Source: Azospirillum thiophilum
GTDB taxonomy: Bacteria; Pseudomonadota; Alphaproteobacteria; Azospirillales; Azospirillaceae
DNA length: 64,000 bases
Assembly: GCF_001305595.1 (NCBI RefSeq)
Contig: NZ_CP012401.1
Location: 1,561,001-1,625,000, forward strand
Direction of reading: 5' to 3'
In this document: positions 39,840 to 48,252 of the stretch, one piece after another
Layout of the letters: each line of letters opens with the position of its first letter
Position numbering within the stretch: position 1 is the stretch's first letter
The notes under the pieces: generated by a model
What the model saw: the letters and a program-made list of their open reading frames with translations, nothing else
Database searches by the model: none
Told to the model about the DNA's origin: nothing
Program-made: the position numbers and the translations under genes

Positions 39840-40508
39840 TCAATGTCTGGGCGGCGGACCGTCCCCGTCATGGCTGTCGAGAATGGCCATCTCGACCAGT
39901 CCGATCAAGAGCTTCCCGCGCTCGGCCAGGGTCGGCGCCTCCAGCAGCGCCTGTTTCTCGCTGGGCGTGAAGGGGCAGATCATCGCCAGCGAGTTGACCA
40001 GCCGCTCATCCAGCGTCGATTCGATGGATTTCCAGTCGACCGACAGGCCTTGGACGCGGAAATAGCTCTTCAATGCGCCGAGCAGGCGGCTGCGGTCGAC
40101 AGCGCCGCAAGGATCATGCTCCATATCTGACCGGAAGGGGCGCCAGTCGGGAACGACGCGGCGGTAGCCGCGCGCTCCCTCGACCTCGCGTCCGATCTCG
40201 AAGCGGGCGACCCCGGTCAGGGTAATCATAAGGCGGCCGTCCTCGGCCTCGGCGAAGCTGGTGATCCGGCCGGCGCAGCCGCAGGGGTAGACAGCCGGTT
40301 CGCGAGCCCGGCAAACCGGGTCGAGCGGCTGGATCATGCCGATCATGCGGCCGCTGCCCAGCGCATCCTCGACCATCGCGAGGTAGCGCGGCTCGAAGAT
40401 GTTCAGCGGCAGCCGCGCGCGCGGCAGCAGCAGGACGCCGGCCAGCGGAAACACCGGCAGCATCGTCGGCAATTGCCCGAAATCCGGGTCGAAGGGGTTT
40501 CTGGTCAT
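39840..40508 (-). CDS. LON substrate-binding domain protein
   Basis: 222-residue stand-alone Lon N-terminal domain, with no ATPase or protease part. Landmarks are [34 protein letters not shown] and [29 protein letters not shown], the standard LON/PUA-like text of this family. It lies between the thioredoxin-TPR gene and the Trm112-like gene, all on the minus strand. The family is common in alphaproteobacteria; the role, perhaps protein quality control, is inferred from the fold. Confidence 0.93.
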   Translation of the reverse strand: MTRNPFDPDFGQLPTMLPVFPLAGVLLLPRARLPLNIFEPRYLAMVEDALGSGRMIGMIQPLDPVCRAREPAVYPCGCAGRITSFAEAEDGRLMITLTGVARFEIGREVEGARGYRRVVPDWRPFRSDMEHDPCGAVDRSRLLGALKSYFRVQGLSVDWKSIESTLDERLVNSLAMICPFTPSEKQALLEAPTLAERGKLLIGLVEMAILDSHDGDGPPPRH

Positions 40509-40582
40509 GCCAATCAGATAGGCCCCCTTCGCCGGTGGAACAGCCGTCCCCCTACCGGAAAACGGTTGCGGGGGAAACGGCC

Positions 40583-41533
40583 TCAGCTGAACATCATCGT
40601 CGACAACCGGCGGCGGGTCTTCACCGTCAGCGGGTCGGTCTGGCCGAACGCCTCGAAGAACTTCACCAGCTGCTTGCGCGCGCCGTCGTCGTTCCAGGTC
40701 CGGTCGCGCTTGAAGATCTCCAGCAGCTCGTCCACCGCGGCCTCGCGCTTGCCGGCGGCGAACAGGGCCATGGCGAGGTCGAAGCGCGCCGCATGGTCGT
40801 TCGGGTCGTGGGCGACCTTCTCCATCAACTCCGGGATCGGGCCCGCATTGGCCGCCTGTTCCGCCACGTCCAGGGCGGCGCGGACATTCGCCAGCTCCTT
40901 GTCCTTGGCGATGGCTTCGGGCGCCTGGGCCAGCATCTGCTTCGCGTTCTCCAGGTCGCCGGCGGCGATCAGGCAGCGCAGGATCCCGGCATAGGCCTGG
41001 GCGTTCTCCGGCTCCGCCTGCATGATCTGGCTATAGATGTCGAGCGCTCCCTGCAGGTCGCCACCCTCCATCATCCCCTTGGCCTGGGCGAAGGCCTCCT
41101 CCAGCAGGTCGTCGGCCCCGCCGCCGACGCCGGCCTGCTTGGCGAGCGCCAGCAGCTTGTCGACGAAGGCCTTCACCTGCGATTCGGGCAGCGCGCCCAT
41201 GAAGCCGTCGACCGGCCGGCCCTGGAAGAAGGCGTAGACGGCCGGGATCGACTGGACCCGCAGCTGCGAGGCGATCATCGGGTTGGCGTCGGTGTCGATC
41301 TTCACCAGGCGGACGGCGCCCTTGGCGGCGCGCACCACCTTCTCGATGATCGGGCCCAGCTGCTTGCAGGGGCCGCACCAGGGCGCCCAGAAATCGACGA
41401 TGACCGGAACGTCGCGCGAAGCCTCGATCACGTCGGCCATGAAGGCGCGGTCGGTGCTGTCCTTGACGATGTCGGCGGCACCGGCGGCGGGAGCGGCGGG
41501 CTTCGGCGCATTTGCGGGGGGCATGGAGAACAT
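40583..41533 (-). CDS. Thioredoxin/TPR co-chaperone (YbbN/CnoX type)
   Basis: 316-residue protein: a thioredoxin domain near residues 20-130 followed by TPR repeats. The redox motif is FWAPWCGPCKQL (CxxC intact), unlike E. coli YbbN where it is SxxC. Partner TPR text includes DLLEEAFAQAKGMMEGGDLQGALD and DHAARFDLAMALFAAGKREAAV. The E. coli homologue is a holdase that hands substrates to DnaK and GroEL and resists oxidative damage. Start at ATG 41533; an upstream 39-base inverted repeat lies 30 bases before it. Confidence 0.94.
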   Translation of the reverse strand: MFSMPPANAPKPAAPAAGAADIVKDSTDRAFMADVIEASRDVPVIVDFWAPWCGPCKQLGPIIEKVVRAAKGAVRLVKIDTDANPMIASQLRVQSIPAVYAFFQGRPVDGFMGALPESQVKAFVDKLLALAKQAGVGGGADDLLEEAFAQAKGMMEGGDLQGALDIYSQIMQAEPENAQAYAGILRCLIAAGDLENAKQMLAQAPEAIAKDKELANVRAALDVAEQAANAGPIPELMEKVAHDPNDHAARFDLAMALFAAGKREAAVDELLEIFKRDRTWNDDGARKQLVKFFEAFGQTDPLTVKTRRRLSTMMFS

Positions 41534-41562
41534 GGCGTGTTTCTGTCCCGTTCGTGATGTCC

Positions 41563-41601
41563 GGCCCAATGGGATATCCTGGCGGGACATCCCATTGGGC
41601 C
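41563..41601. repeat. 13-bp perfect inverted repeat upstream of the YbbN-like gene
   Basis: GGCCCAATGGGAT and ATCCCATTGGGCC, arms of 13 with a 13-base centre. It lies 30 bases before the start of the thioredoxin/TPR gene, in its leader or promoter, so it may be an operator or an RNA hairpin. It is not followed by T residues in either direction. Confidence 0.75.
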
Positions 41602-41739
41602 ATGAGTTTGCCGGTCCGGCCATTGCAGACCCCGACCGCGTTCGTTGCCGACATATGTGAGCGTGCAGGGCGGCTCAAGCAAGCATTGCGTCGCTCCGGC
41701 ACCCCGGCAAGGGCCGCTTCTCCGCGCAGTCAGCCGCAG

Positions 41740-42309
41740 TCAGCCCTCGTCCCGGCCGAACTCGACGATGGCCGGCTCGTGCCCGCAGGCGCGGATGAAG
41801 CGCAGCAGGTCGTCGGGCCGGATTGCCGTGGTGCGGTCGTTCAGCAGCGGGTGGTAGTTCAGCAGCTCATGCTCCATCATCGCCTTCTGCAGGACGACGC
41901 GCACCTTGCGGTCGCCGTCGTTCACCAGGGCGAAGGGGGTGACCGAGCCCGGCCGGATGCCGAGATGCCGCCACAGCCGTTCGGGCGAGGCGAAGGACAG
42001 CCGCGCCGATCCGATGACCTTGTCCAGCCGGTTCAGGTCGACACGGGCATCCTCCAGCGCCACCACCATCCAGTGCTGATCCTTCCTGTCCTTAAGGAAC
42101 AGGTTCTTGCAATGGCCGCCGGGCAGGGCGCCGCGCAGGGCCTTGCTTTCCTCCACCGTGTGCAGCGGCGGATGGCTGTGCGTCGTGGTCGGGATGCCGA
42201 GGGCGTCGAGCCGCGCCAGCAATTGCTCCGGCGCGGTCGGCAGCGGCAGGTCCGGAGCCAAGTCCGGGGACGCGTTCGGATCGGGAGCGGGATGCGATGG
42301 GGTGTCCAT
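41740..42309 (-). CDS. Prolyl-tRNA editing protein ProX/YbaK type
   Basis: Hydrolyses mischarged tRNA-Pro (Ala- or Cys-tRNA-Pro). The 189-residue product has the editing domain with LGIPTTTHSHPPLHTVEES, GGHCKNLFLKDRKDQHW (Lys in the catalytic region), LSFASPERL and PGSVTPFALVND, all conserved in ProX/YbaK proteins. A Pro-rich leader of 30 residues precedes it. ATG 42309 is preferred to an upstream start at 42378. Stand-alone gene. Confidence 0.92.
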   Translation of the reverse strand: MDTPSHPAPDPNASPDLAPDLPLPTAPEQLLARLDALGIPTTTHSHPPLHTVEESKALRGALPGGHCKNLFLKDRKDQHWMVVALEDARVDLNRLDKVIGSARLSFASPERLWRHLGIRPGSVTPFALVNDGDRKVRVVLQKAMMEHELLNYHPLLNDRTTAIRPDDLLRFIRACGHEPAIVEFGRDEG

Positions 42310-42454
42310 GTTTGCTCTTGTAGCGGGGGCGCGGAAAATCGTCCAGCCGGTGAAAAAACCGAAACAAGGGCCTTGCATTGCGTCGGCCGATCAGTATAGT
42401 CCGCCGCACACCGCCTGACGGCACTGTCGAGGCGCCGGACGGTGGATGCGGAGC

Positions 42455-42529
42455 GCGGGCGTAGCTCAGGGGTAGAGCACAACCTTGCCAAGGTTGGGGT
42501 CGAGGGTTCGAATCCCTTCGCCCGCTCCA
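42455..42529 (+). tRNA. tRNA-Gly (anticodon GCC)
   Basis: Acceptor GCGGGCG pairs with CGCCCGC, then T and encoded CCA. Anticodon stem CAACC/GGTTG encloses TTGCCAA, giving GCC, reading GGC. The T-arm is GAGGG-TTCGAAT-CCCTT; total 75 bases. Confidence 0.97.
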
Positions 42530-43309
42530 GTTTCCTTCGGCGTGTTGTCGAAGGTATGCGATTTCAAAAGGCCGGACCTTCGGGTGCCGGCCTTTCGCAT
42601 TTTGGCGATCTTTCCCGTCCCCTCCCTTTCGCCATCGTCCGGTTGGGCTTGCGAGTTGCGCGGCTCCACCCTCCGATTGCAGAAAATCGAGGCTGGATCG
42701 TCATACAATTGTACGGCTCTCCCTGACCGATGCGGTGTGACGTTCCGACGGCCCAAGCCAGTGTCGGCAACGCCAGCATGGCAGTTTCCGCAAACTGCGC
42801 AGGGCTCGCAACTTTCTTATAATTTCCCGTCATTCGACATTTCTTCTTTATGACGACGCGGGAAACGGGATGAAATTTCATATGACGTATTTACAGATTG
42901 TCAACTTCCTTGCGTATGACCGCAGGAGTATATACACTTCAAAATCTAAATAATCGGATTCAAACGTTCCGGGGGTTGTGACAATCGCTGACAGTCTGCG
43001 GAAACGCGCATCGTAACCCCAAGATGTTCCCGCAGCAGGGTTTCCAGCCGGCTGCCTGCCTTTGGGCGTGGCCGGTCCATAGGATCCTCCGGTGCATCCC
43101 GCAATCGCCCGAGCCGGCACCCGCCGTCGACTGCCAGTCGCGAAATGCGGGCCAGGTGGGCATGCGCGGGGCCATGCCACGCGGAGATCATGTGAATCGC
43201 GGGCCATGAGCATCGGGGGCGATGGCCCGGCTGTGCCGGAAGCCCGCCATTTCCCCGGGCGATTGCCGCCCCCCGCCCAAACCCGCTCCAGAAACGAAAG
43301 GAAATCGCC
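42530..43309. other. 780-base gap, A/T-rich control region before the RraA-family gene
   Basis: No supportable gene. After the tRNA terminator, 42680-42970 is markedly A/T-rich for this genome and holds short palindromes TACAATTGTA (42704-42713) and GTATATAC (42928-42935). These resemble repressor operators. The last part (43000-43300) is G/C-rich again and leads to the ribosome binding site of the RraA-family gene. A regulatory region for that gene and the AEC transporter is the best reading. Confidence 0.5.
42567..42595 (+). terminator. Terminator after tRNA-Gly
   Basis: AAAGGCCGG-ACC, TTCG loop, GGT-(G)-CCGGCCTTT, followed by CGCATTTT. It lies 38 bases past the tRNA. Confidence 0.7.
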
Positions 43310-43978
43310 ATGGCCATGCAACGCTATCTCGTCGAATACCGTCATCTGTCGCCCCAGACCCTTGCCGTTTGGTCGTCGGTGCCCAGCAGCGTCGCCTCCG
43401 ACGCCCTGAACCGCTGCCAGAGCATGGATTCGCGTATCAAGCCGATGGTTCCGGGCATGCGCCTCTGCGGTCAGGCCCGCACTGTGGTCACCATGCCCGG
43501 CGACAACAGCATGGTTCACCATGCCGTCAGCCTGGCGGAACCGGGCGACGTCGTCGTCGTGGCCGGCGGCGGCCTGGACGACGTGGCGCTGGCCGGCGAA
43601 TGGGTCGTGCGCTGCTGCAAGCGCCGCGGTCTGGGCGGTCTGGTGGTCGACGGCTCCGTTCGCGATCTGCACGAGATCCGCGGCCTGGGCCTGCCGGTCT
43701 TCGCCAAGGGCGCCGTCGCCCGCGGCCCGCACAAGAATTTCGGCGGCAAGATGGACGTCACCGCGGCGATCGGCGGCGTGCCGGTCAATCCGGGTGACCT
43801 GATCCTGGGCGACGAGGACGGCGTGGTGGTGGTGCCGCTGGCCTTTGCCGACGCCGCCCTCAGCCAGAGCCTGGCCCTGCTGGAGCGCGAGCGCCGGTGG
43901 ACCGAGCAGATCGAGGCCGGCGCCACCCTGGTCGACGTGCTCGGCGTCCCGCCGCTGGAGATCGTCCCCGCCGATTGA
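43310..43978 (+). CDS. RraA-family protein / HMG-CHA aldolase-like
   Basis: 222-residue member of the family that includes RNase E regulator RraA and the divalent-metal 4-hydroxy-4-methyl-2-oxoglutarate / 4-carboxy-4-hydroxy-2-oxoadipate aldolases. The catalytic Arg-Asp pair is in VVDGSVRDLHEIRG; GDVVVVAGGGLDD and GDLILGDEDGVVVVP are also conserved. AAGGAA precedes the ATG. The adjacent AEC transporter suggests uptake or efflux of a hydroxy- or keto-acid, hinting at an aldolase role rather than RNase control, but this is inference. Downstream spacing is 68 bases. Confidence 0.85.
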   Translation: MAMQRYLVEYRHLSPQTLAVWSSVPSSVASDALNRCQSMDSRIKPMVPGMRLCGQARTVVTMPGDNSMVHHAVSLAEPGDVVVVAGGGLDDVALAGEWVVRCCKRRGLGGLVVDGSVRDLHEIRGLGLPVFAKGAVARGPHKNFGGKMDVTAAIGGVPVNPGDLILGDEDGVVVVPLAFADAALSQSLALLERERRWTEQIEAGATLVDVLGVPPLEIVPAD

Positions 43979-44046
43979 ACGGAGCGGGGTGAGGGAAAGC
44001 CCCTGCATCGCCCACCTGCCGATCCTGCCCACACGGTGCCGCCTAC

Positions 44047-44991
44047 ATGTCGCTGATATTCCAGATCGTCCTGCCGATGTTCGGCCTGATCGCGCTTGGT
44101 TTCTGGGCGGCGCGCTACCGCGGGTTCAGCAATGCGATGGTCCAGGGGCTTTCGCGATTCCTCGGCATCTATGCGCTGCCGGCCCTGCTGTTCTCCAACA
44201 TGGCCCGGGCGGACATTCCCGATCCCCTGGAATGGGCGGTGCTGGGATCCTTCTACATCGGGGCGGTCGCGGTCTTCCTGGTCGGCGGGCTGTGGATGCG
44301 GCTTGCCGGCCGGCGGGAGCAGATCGCTCCCATCGGCTTGGCCAGTTCCTTCTCCAACATCGCGCTGCTGGGCTCGCCGATCATCATGGAGGCCTATGGC
44401 CCGACCGTGGCGGTGCCGGTGATGCTGCTGATCGTCTTCCAGTCGCCGTTGCTGTTCACCTCGGCGACCATGCTGGCGGAAACCCAGCGTTCGGCGCGCA
44501 GCGGCCGGACAGGCCGTCCCGTGCAGGCGACGCTGGCAGCGGCCAAGGCGACGCTGGCCAGCCCGCTGGTGGTGTCCGTCATCCTCGGGCTGGCCGCCAA
44601 CCTGATCCATCTGCCGATTCCGCCCATGGTGATGAAGAGCTTCACCTTGATGGCGCAGACAGTCCTTCCCTGTGCCTGCTTCACCCTCGGCGCTTCGCTG
44701 GCGCTCAGTCCGGCTTCGGGAGCGGTGCTGCCGGCCACGGTGGTCGCGCTGCTGAAGACCGGGTTGCATCCGCTGCTGACTTGGCTGCTGGCCACCCATG
44801 TCTTCGACCTGCCGCCGGTGTGGGTCGCCCCCGCGGTGACCGCCGCGGCCCTGCCCATCGGTATCAACGCCTATGTCTTCGCCGAGCGCTACAATGCCGG
44901 GCGCGAGGTGGTGTCGATGTCGTTGCTGATCTCCACCCTGCTGTCGCCGGTGTCGATCTCCATCGCCTTCATGGTCTCGGCAGCCGGCTGA
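44047..44991 (+). CDS. AEC (auxin efflux carrier) family transporter
   Basis: Membrane transporter of 314 residues with about ten hydrophobic helices in two halves. Typical text is FQIVLPMFGLIALGFWAARY at the start and the unwound helix regions ALPALLFSNMARA and TLGASLALSP. Bacterial members carry malonate, malate or other carboxylates. Co-directional with the RraA-family gene, 68 bases upstream, so a joint function in a carboxylic-acid pathway is likely. Substrate is unknown. Confidence 0.92.
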   Translation: MSLIFQIVLPMFGLIALGFWAARYRGFSNAMVQGLSRFLGIYALPALLFSNMARADIPDPLEWAVLGSFYIGAVAVFLVGGLWMRLAGRREQIAPIGLASSFSNIALLGSPIIMEAYGPTVAVPVMLLIVFQSPLLFTSATMLAETQRSARSGRTGRPVQATLAAAKATLASPLVVSVILGLAANLIHLPIPPMVMKSFTLMAQTVLPCACFTLGASLALSPASGAVLPATVVALLKTGLHPLLTWLLATHVFDLPPVWVAPAVTAAALPIGINAYVFAERYNAGREVVSMSLLISTLLSPVSISIAFMVSAAG

Positions 44992-45639
44992 CGGCGGCGC
45001 GGCCGGCCCGATCGCGCAGTGTGACCATTTGTCATATCTTTGAAATTATCTCCATTCGACTTCCATAGCCTCCAGGGGAGGCCGAGGGAGAATGAACGGA
45101 ATATGATGTCTCACAAGGCGGAGAGGCCGAGTCCCTCTCCATTGAAGCGATATCTAAATCCTGTTAGCCTCTAATTGTATGACCAGTGATGGAACGAGGC
45201 GACGGCTGGGCTGTGTCTTGACAGAAAAAAACACGCTAAAAGTGAGAGTGGCGCGTCCGGCGCGAACCGCATCCCATGCTTCGATGGGAAGTAAACGGGC
45301 CGTGCCCGTGATGACATATTATAGTATGTCCTCTTGTAAAGGCGGCAAGTTTGTCGATGAATCCGGCATAGAGTATGTCAGGTCGAAGACGCCGATAAAT
45401 GTATGTGCGTTAATCATTGAAAAAGATTTCCCGGATGAGATGGTCCGGCGGTGCCCGCGCCGGCGGGCCGACCGCCACGGATCTCGTCCGAACGACGTAT
45501 CGTGGAACGGAGCGGTGAAGGTGGAACTGGGGGCGTTGCCGATGGCGCCGCCGGTGTTCCGCGACAGCCGGCCATTCCTCCGCCCCAATGCCATGCCGGA
45601 CGGTTCGCGCCTTGAACCGGCGGCCGATGCAGGTGCCCC
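44992..45639. other. 648-base gap with low G/C composition before an MCP gene
   Basis: No convincing gene. From about 45020 to 45430 the DNA is much richer in A/T than the flanks (runs such as GAAAAAAACACG and ATATTATAGTATG). A frame of 154 codons (45179-45643) exists but its codon use and composition change midway, and it overlaps the MCP start, so it is not accepted. A GCCTCC/GGAGGC hairpin lies near 45067-45081. It may be promoter DNA for the MCP or a remnant of foreign DNA. Confidence 0.45.
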
Positions 45640-47337
45640 ATGACCCTCCTCAACAACTTCCACATTCCCGTCAAGATGGCCATTCCGGCGACGACGGCGA
45701 TTGTCGGCATGCTGGTGATCGCGTTGCTCGGCTGGTCGGCGATCACCCAGCAATCGACGCTGCTCGACGCCCTCTTCAACCGTTCCTTCACGCGGGAGGC
45801 AGAGATCCAGGGGCTGACCGACACGCTGACGGTGGCCCATGCCGGCATGTACCGGACCGTGATCCTCAACAGTGCGAACGCCTCGCCCAAGGCGGTGGAA
45901 GAGGAGATGAAGGCCCTCAACGGACAACTCGACAAGCTGAAGGGACAGGCGGCTACGCTGAAGGGCGCCACCGCCGACACCGACGAGGAAGCCAAGTATT
46001 TCGAGCGGTTCGGCACCGATTCGGCCACATATCTGGCCAAGGTGGTCAGCTTCCTGGATCTCCTGAAGATGGGTGTCGATCCGCTCGACTTCCTGCAGGA
46101 GGTGCAGTCGGCCTATACCCGCCTGCAGGCGACCAGCCGCGACTACCTGACCTACAAGCGCAAGGTCTCCACCGACGCCTACGCCCAGGTCAACGAGTCG
46201 GTCGACCGCACCACCCAGGCCTTCATGGCGGTGGCCGGTGCGGCTCTGCTGGTCACGGTCGGCGTCGCCTTGTTCATCGGCATGAACATCGCCCGGCCGA
46301 TCGTGCGCCTGACCGACGTGATGGAGCGGTTGGCCCGCGGCAACCTGGAGGCCGACATCCCGGCGGCCGAGCGCGGCGACGAGATCGGCCAGATGGCCCG
46401 GACGGTCCAGGTCTTCAAGGAGAACGCCATCCGCGTGCAGGAGCTGTCGCGCGAGCAGGAGGCGATGCGCCTCCGCAACGAGCAGGAGCGGCGCCAGTCC
46501 ATGTCCGCGCTCGCCAACGACCTGGAGGCGTCGGTCAAGGCGATGATGGGCGAGGTGGTGCGCTCCGCGACCTCGATGCGCAACGAAGCGAACTCGATGC
46601 TCGACAACGCCAAGCAGACCAGCCACCACAGCGACAGCGTCGCCCATTCGGTGCAGGAGGCGACCAGCGAGGTCGAGAGCGTCGCGGCCGGCGCCGAACA
46701 GCTCCGCGCCTCCATCGACGAGATCACCCGCTCCATCAGCCAGTCGGCGCTGCTCGCCCGTGGCGCGGTGGAGGAGGCGGGCCGGACCGACAGCATCGTC
46801 CAGGGGCTGAGCGAAGCCAGCCGCAAGATCGAGGAGGTCGTCGGCCTCATCCAGTCGATCGCCGGCCAGACCAACCTGCTGGCGCTGAACGCCACCATCG
46901 AGGCGGCGCGGGCCGGCGAGGCGGGCAAGGGCTTCGCGGTCGTGGCGCAGGAGGTTAAGAGCCTCGCCAACCAGACCGCCAAGGCGACGGAGGAGATCGG
47001 GGCGGAAATCGCCGCGGTCCAGGGCGCCACCCATGCCGCTGTCGGCGCAATCCGCGCCATCGTCGGCACCATCCGTCAAGTCGACGAATCGCTCGGCACC
47101 GTGGCCGCCGCCGTCGAGGAGCAGGACGCCGCCACCCGTGACATCAGCGCCCGTTCGCAGCGCGCTGCCGTCGACACCATGGCGGTGATGCAGGAGATGC
47201 GGCTGGTCCAGCAGGCGGCCGAAACCACCGGCCATTCCGCCGGTTCAGTCCAGAACACCACCGAGGAACTGTCGCGCAGCTTCAACCGCCTCGACCATGA
47301 GATCGAAGCCTTCATCACCCGCATCACCGCGGCGTGA
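45640..47337 (+). CDS. Methyl-accepting chemotaxis protein
   Basis: Chemoreceptor of 565 residues. A short cytoplasmic tail and membrane helix (about residues 11-33) precede a roughly 160-residue helical periplasmic sensor of the four-helix type. A second helix ([17 protein letters not shown]) leads to HAMP ([17 protein letters not shown]) and a signalling hairpin with [20 protein letters not shown] and [12 protein letters not shown]. No CheR-docking peptide at the C-terminus. The start is uncertain since no good ribosome binding site is seen. A strong terminator follows. Confidence 0.94.
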   Translation: MTLLNNFHIPVKMAIPATTAIVGMLVIALLGWSAITQQSTLLDALFNRSFTREAEIQGLTDTLTVAHAGMYRTVILNSANASPKAVEEEMKALNGQLDKLKGQAATLKGATADTDEEAKYFERFGTDSATYLAKVVSFLDLLKMGVDPLDFLQEVQSAYTRLQATSRDYLTYKRKVSTDAYAQVNESVDRTTQAFMAVAGAALLVTVGVALFIGMNIARPIVRLTDVMERLARGNLEADIPAAERGDEIGQMARTVQVFKENAIRVQELSREQEAMRLRNEQERRQSMSALANDLEASVKAMMGEVVRSATSMRNEANSMLDNAKQTSHHSDSVAHSVQEATSEVESVAAGAEQLRASIDEITRSISQSALLARGAVEEAGRTDSIVQGLSEASRKIEEVVGLIQSIAGQTNLLALNATIEAARAGEAGKGFAVVAQEVKSLANQTAKATEEIGAEIAAVQGATHAAVGAIRAIVGTIRQVDESLGTVAAAVEEQDAATRDISARSQRAAVDTMAVMQEMRLVQQAAETTGHSAGSVQNTTEELSRSFNRLDHEIEAFITRITAA

Positions 47338-47356
47338 CGGCAGGCTGAAACGACGA

Positions 47357-47393
47357 CGCCCTCTCCCGTGGATACGGGAGAGGGCGTTTTTTT
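47357..47393 (+). terminator. Rho-independent terminator after the MCP gene
   Basis: CGCCCTCTCCCGT, GGAT loop, ACGGGAGAGGGCG, then seven T residues. A textbook structure 20 bases past the stop. Confidence 0.95.
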
Positions 47394-47430
47394 GCGGGAG
47401 GTGGCGAGGCCGAATGTTGCGGCAGATACC

Positions 47431-48093
47431 TCACCCCACCGGCACCGACCGTCTTGCATCGGCCCACTCGCGGGCCGTGGTGGGGCGGCCCTCGGCGTCG
47501 ATCAGTCCGCGGGTGAACAGCTCTTCGGCATGGCGGATGAAGAAGGCGGCGGTGCTCGACCGCTCCCAATGCTCCATCCAGTTCTGTTCCAGGAAGGCCA
47601 GGATCGCCGGCTGGTCCAGTTCGGCTTCCCACAGCACGCCGAGCAGCGAGGTCTGCTGCTCCTCATGCATGCAGTCCTCGAAGCACAGGCGCTTGTCGGC
47701 GCGCGCTTCCCGGCGGGCGGTGGTCTCCGGGCCGGGGCCGAGCCCATAGTCGATCAGCGTCCGCCGCTCCGGCGCCGCGCACAGCCAGTGCGTCACCTCA
47801 TGCACGATCACCGTCGCCTCGACGTCGGTGCGGATCACCTTGCCATCCCACATGAAGGAGCGGCTGGGCGGCTCGTCCAGCGTTTCGATGCCGTGGGCGT
47901 GGGCCAGCCGCACCGCCTCGGCCCGATGGGCTGGCGTGTCGACGCCGCCGCCCGGCTGGTCGGCCGGGCGCACCGGCCAGGTCGCGGCGATCCGGCGGAA
48001 GGCGGCCTGCGCCTGCGGATGGTCGTCCAGATGGGCGTCGAAGGCCGCGAGGGCCTTCGGCATGTCGTCGATTGCGATGGGGGTCAGGATCAT
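47431..48093 (-). CDS. EpmC-like (elongation factor P hydroxylase family) protein with HEVTH motif
   Basis: 220-residue protein. A central block, VIVHEVTHWLCAAPERRTLIDYG, followed by an Arg/Glu-rich stretch and RADKRLCFEDCMH, closely follows the pattern of YfcM/EpmC proteins (HExxHW, xAGxERRxLxDFGYW-like). HEVTH is also the zinc-binding motif of metallopeptidases, so a metal centre is likely either way. In E. coli EpmC hydroxylates lysyl-EF-P; no epmA/epmB or efp is in view. ATG 48093 is preferred because the upstream frame is atypical. Gene stands between two MCPs facing away from each other. Confidence 0.55.
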   Translation of the reverse strand: MILTPIAIDDMPKALAAFDAHLDDHPQAQAAFRRIAATWPVRPADQPGGGVDTPAHRAEAVRLAHAHGIETLDEPPSRSFMWDGKVIRTDVEATVIVHEVTHWLCAAPERRTLIDYGLGPGPETTARREARADKRLCFEDCMHEEQQTSLLGVLWEAELDQPAILAFLEQNWMEHWERSSTAAFFIRHAEELFTRGLIDAEGRPTTAREWADARRSVPVG

Positions 48094-48252
48094 CGCGCCT
48101 ATGTGCCGAAGGGCGCCGGCCCGCGCAAGGGGAATGTAGACGGGTAAGCGGCGGGACAGTCCGGCAAGTCTGGAACACTGGCAAGACCCGGTCGATTCGG
48201 GTCTTGCCGGTGCCATGACCGTCATGCTTGCGAGGGCGAACGATGGCGTTTC

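Noticed and set aside
42455..42529. tRNA-Gly as an integration site of a genomic island
   Set aside because: No integrase, no repeated tRNA 3' end was spotted downstream, and the following genes are ordinary in composition.
45179..45643. Possible 154-codon gene before the MCP at 45640
   Set aside because: Composition shifts midway from A/T-rich to Arg-rich, there is no ribosome binding site, and it overlaps the MCP start by four bases.
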